Shown piece after piece: positions 6,165 through 8,371 of a stretch of 8,371 bases of DNA. The stretch is from Hymenobacter sp. (GTDB lineage: Bacteria; Bacteroidota; Bacteroidia; Cytophagales; Hymenobacteraceae). A program made the translations under genes and the position numbers. Position 1 is the stretch's first letter, and each line of letters begins with the position of its first letter. The DNA lies in NCBI GenBank assembly GCA_025362615.1, contig JANYFQ010000066.1, positions 1-8,371 on the forward strand, in the 5' to 3' direction. Under the pieces are notes generated by a model that made no database searches, was not told where the DNA came from, and was given only the letters and a program-made list of their open reading frames with translations.

Positions 6165-8371
6165 CTACTCGACCACGAGGGGGAGCGCAGCGCCTTCGGG
6201 GCCGGCCTGGATGCGGGCGGTGTAGCGGCCGGTGGCCAGGCCCGTGAGGTCCACGAGGGCGCGGGTGCCGCCGGGGGTGAGGGCCAGGACCTGGGTGCGG
6301 ACGGTTTGGCCCAGAGCGTTGACCAGCACGAGGCGGGCGGTGCGGGCCGTGCCCAGGGCGGGCAGCACCAGGGTGGTGCTGCGCTGGGCCGGGTTGGGGA
6401 AGAGCTGCACTGCGGTGCCAGCCAGGGTGCCCCGTACGGCCGTGCCGCGCAAGGTGGTGAAGGTGAAGGTGAGCGGGGCCGAAGCCGCGCCGCCGGGGTA
6501 GTTGGCCACGACGGTGACGGTGTAGGTGGTGAGGGCCGTGAGGCCCGTGAGCACAACCGGGGCGCTGGTGACGGTGACAGTGGTGGCCGTGCCGCCCTGC
6601 GGCGTGTACGTGACGGTGTAGCTGGTGGCCCCGGCGGCGGGGTCGAAGCCCAGGTCGGCCGTGGTTTCGGTGATGTTGCCGGCCGTGCCGTTGGTGGGGG
6701 CGGGGGCGGGGGCGGTGAAGGTCGTCGTGACCGGGGCCGAGGTTTGGCCGGCGGCGCAGGTGGTAGTCAGGCTGACGCTATAGACCGTGCCGGGGTTGAG
6801 GCCGGTAAGGGCGACCGGCGAACCGGTGGCGGTAATCGGAACGCGTGTGATGCCCGGAGCCGACACCAGCACGGTGTAGCTCAGGGCACCCGCGGCGGGC
6901 GTGAAGCTGAGGCTGGCGTTGGTAGCCGTGAAGCTGCCCACCACGAGGTTAGAAGCCGCGAGGCAGGGCGGGAAGGGCGTGGTGAACGTCACGCTCACCG
7001 CGCCCGAGGTCTGAGCCGAGGCGCAGTTGGTGGTGACGGTGGCGGTGTAGGCCGTGCCGGGCGTGAGGCCCGTCAGGGCAACCGGGGAGGTGGTGGCGGT
7101 GCTTGTGACGGGCGGGCCGCCGGCGGGGGTCAGCGTGATGGTGTAGCCGATGGCTCCGGTGGCGGGCGCGAAAGTCAGGCTGGCGCTGGTGGGCGTGAGG
7201 CTACCAGCCGCGAGGCCCGTCACGGCCGGGCAGGGCGGGAAGGGCGTGGTAAATGTCACGCTCACGGCAGCCGAAGTCTGGGCGCTGGCGCAGTTGGTGA
7301 CGACCGTAGCCGTGTAGGCCGTGCCGGGAATCAGGCCGGTCAGGCTCACGGGCGAACCGCCCGCAGCGGGCGTTACCGTTTGCGTAATGCCGCCCTGGGC
7401 GGTGTAGGTCACGGTGTAGGTGAGGCCGGTGGCGGCGGGCGTGAAGCTCAGGCTGGCGCTGGTGGGCGTGAGGGTAGCGGCCGGGACCGCGAGGCCGGTA
7501 ACGGCCGGGCACACCGGGAAAGGCGTGGTGAAGCTCACGCTCACCGCGCCCGAGGTCTGGGCCGAGGCGCAGTTGGTCGTCACCGTGGCGGTGTAGGCCG
7601 TGCCGGGTGCGAGGCCCGTCAAAGCAACCGGCGAGCCGGTGGCGGTGCTCGTGACCGTTGTTCCACCGGCCGGAGTCAGGGCGATGGTGTAGCCGACGGC
7701 GCTGGCGGCGGGCGTGAAGGTCAGATTAGCCGTGGTGGGCGTGATGCCCCCGGCCGCGAGGCCCGTGATGGCCGGGCAGGGCGGGAAGGGCGTCGTGAAG
7801 CTCACGCTCACGGCCCCCGAGTTCTGGGCCGAGGCGCAGTTGGTGGTGATGGTGGCGGTGTAGGCCGTGCCCGGCATCAGACCGGTCAGGCTCACGGGCG
7901 AGCCGGTTGTCGTGCTGACCACTGTGGCCCCGCCGGCGGGCGTGACGCGCACGGTGTAGCCCGTGGCGGTGGCGGCGGGCGTAAACGTCAGCGTAGCCGA
8001 GGTCGTCGTGATGCTACCGGCGCTCAGGCCGGTCACGCCGGGGCAGGGCGAGAAGAGCGTGGTGAACGTCACGCTCACGCCGGCCGAGGTCTGGGCCGAA
8101 GCGCAGTTCGTCGTCACGGTAGCCGTGTAGGCCGTGCCGGGGTTGAGGCCGGTCAGGTTCACCGGCGAGCCGGTGGCGGTGCTCGTGACGGGCGCAACGC
8201 CCGGGGCCGACACCACCACGGTGTAGCCCGTAGCGCCCGCGGCGGGCGTAAACGTCAGCGTGGCCGTGTTCTGGCCGAGGTTGCCCGCGCTCAGGCCCGT
8301 GATGGCCGGGCAGGGGGGGAAGGGCGTGGTGAAGGTGACGGCCACGGCGGCCGAGGTCTGGGCCGAGGCGC
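6165..8371 (-). CDS. secreted FN3-repeat protein with T9SS sorting domain, 3' part (5' end outside window)
   Basis: The frame is open from the right edge of the window to a TAG at 6165-6167, giving about 734 residues. The GTG at 8343-8345 is an internal Val codon within a repeat and not the true start. The visible protein has the end of one fibronectin type III-like domain, seven complete domains of about 89 residues, and a C-terminal T9SS sorting domain. Typical domain landmarks are 'PCPAITGL', 'LTFTPAA', 'GYTV', 'SPVxLTGLxPGTAYTATVTTNC' and 'SVTFTTPF'. The protein should be exported by Sec, cross the outer membrane by the type IX system, and be attached to the surface or released. Its binding partner or enzymatic role lies outside the window. 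An adhesin, matrix protein or enzyme with FN3 spacers are all possible. It is rich in Ala, Thr, Val and Gly and has no Lys in the visible part. It is convergent with gltX. Confidence 0.9.
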   Translation of the reverse strand, partial: ASAQTSAAVAVTFTTPFPPCPAITGLSAGNLGQNTATLTFTPAAGATGYTVVVSAPGVAPVTSTATGSPVNLTGLNPGTAYTATVTTNCASAQTSAGVSVTFTTLFSPCPGVTGLSAGSITTTSATLTFTPAATATGYTVRVTPAGGATVVSTTTGSPVSLTGLMPGTAYTATITTNCASAQNSGAVSVSFTTPFPPCPAITGLAAGGITPTTANLTFTPAASAVGYTIALTPAGGTTVTSTATGSPVALTGLAPGTAYTATVTTNCASAQTSGAVSVSFTTPFPVCPAVTGLAVPAATLTPTSASLSFTPAATGLTYTVTYTAQGGITQTVTPAAGGSPVSLTGLIPGTAYTATVVTNCASAQTSAAVSVTFTTPFPPCPAVTGLAAGSLTPTSASLTFAPATGAIGYTITLTPAGGPPVTSTATTSPVALTGLTPGTAYTATVTTNCASAQTSGAVSVTFTTPFPPCLAASNLVVGSFTATNASLSFTPAAGALSYTVLVSAPGITRVPITATGSPVALTGLNPGTVYSVSLTTTCAAGQTSAPVTTTFTAPAPAPTNGTAGNITETTADLGFDPAAGATSYTVTYTPQGGTATTVTVTSAPVVLTGLTALTTYTVTVVANYPGGAASAPLTFTFTTLRGTAVRGTLAGTAVQLFPNPAQRSTTLVLPALGTARTARLVLVNALGQTVRTQVLALTPGGTRALVDLTGLATGRYTARIQAGPEGAALPLVVE
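6168..6410 (-). other. T9SS type A C-terminal sorting domain
   Basis: The last 81 residues form a T9SS cargo signal. They start with 'VQLFPNPAQ' (the common 'xxPNPA' opening), continue through 'ARLVLVNALGQTV' and 'VDLTGLATGRYTARIQAG', and end in 'LPLVVE'. In the family this domain directs passage through the outer membrane and is normally cleaved by the sortase PorU. The end usually carries a basic residue before 'LVVE', but here a Pro stands there. Otherwise the domain is complete. Confidence 0.9.
6447..8371 (-). repeat. tandem FN3-like coding repeats, 267-bp period
   Basis: The Cys codons of the 'PCP' or 'PCL' motif lie at 8310-8312, 8043-8045, 7776-7778, 7509-7511, 7230-7232 and 6963-6965. 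The spacing is therefore 267, 267, 267, 279 and 267 bases. The one longer unit (7233-7511) has four extra residues, around 'AVPAATLTPT' and 'TPAAGGSPV'. The unit after 6965 is linked by a PAPAPA segment (6696-6710) to a final, most divergent domain (about 6447-6695). Within units, long stretches are nearly identical at the DNA level, for example the part coding 'TNCASAQTS' and 'PGTAYTATV'. This points to recent duplication or gene conversion. Confidence 0.92.

Noticed and set aside
5039..6247. 402-residue open frame within gltX running past the terminator
   Set aside because: It is an alternate frame of gltX with Arg/Gly/Ala-rich translation, and it crosses the strong terminator at 6106-6141.
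6720..8371. CRISPR-like or satellite array suggested by regular repeats
   Set aside because: The period is 267 bases, the reading frame stays open throughout, and the units code for FN3-like domains.

Overview
The window looks like a chromosomal stretch from a GC-rich member of the Bacteroidetes, most likely a Hymenobacter-like member of the Cytophagales. The evidence is a DUF4270-type gene directly upstream of glmS, a very large secreted protein ending in a type IX secretion (T9SS) sorting domain, promoter boxes of the Bacteroidetes form TAnnTTTG, no clear Shine-Dalgarno sequences before the starts, and strongly GC-biased codon use. The genus is inferred from overall likeness and was not tested.

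Layout. (1) Positions 1-1116 (+) hold the 3' part of a DUF4270 gene. (2) Positions 1117-1275 are an intergenic region with nested inverted repeats and a decaying 8-base tandem repeat. (3) glmS lies at 1276-3111 (+). (4) Positions 3112-3263 are almost filled by two hairpins whose 33-base cores are exact reverse complements of each other. The second hairpin is a bidirectional terminator that touches the stop codon of the next gene. (5) Positions 3264-3965 (-) encode a small protein related to the C-terminal part of 3-hydroxyacyl-CoA dehydrogenases but lacking the expected catalytic residues. (6) A 64-bp divergent promoter region follows. (7) ridA lies at 4030-4416 (+). (8) A GC-rich hairpin and a TAnnTTTG box lead into gltX at 4485-6056 (+). 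(9) A strong bidirectional terminator sits at 6106-6141. (10) Positions 6165-8371 (-) hold the 3' part of a giant gene with seven complete fibronectin type III-like repeats, part of an eighth, and a T9SS C-terminal domain. It runs off the right edge.

The genes are mostly independent housekeeping units. GlmS makes glucosamine-6-phosphate for the cell envelope, RidA removes reactive enamines and imines, and GltX charges tRNA-Glu. The FN3 protein is a surface or secreted product. No mobile-element gene, CRISPR array, RNA gene or defence system is visible. The least ordinary parts are the intergenic structures on both sides of glmS, the catalytically degenerate dehydrogenase-like protein, and the nearly charge-free, lysine-free FN3 array.
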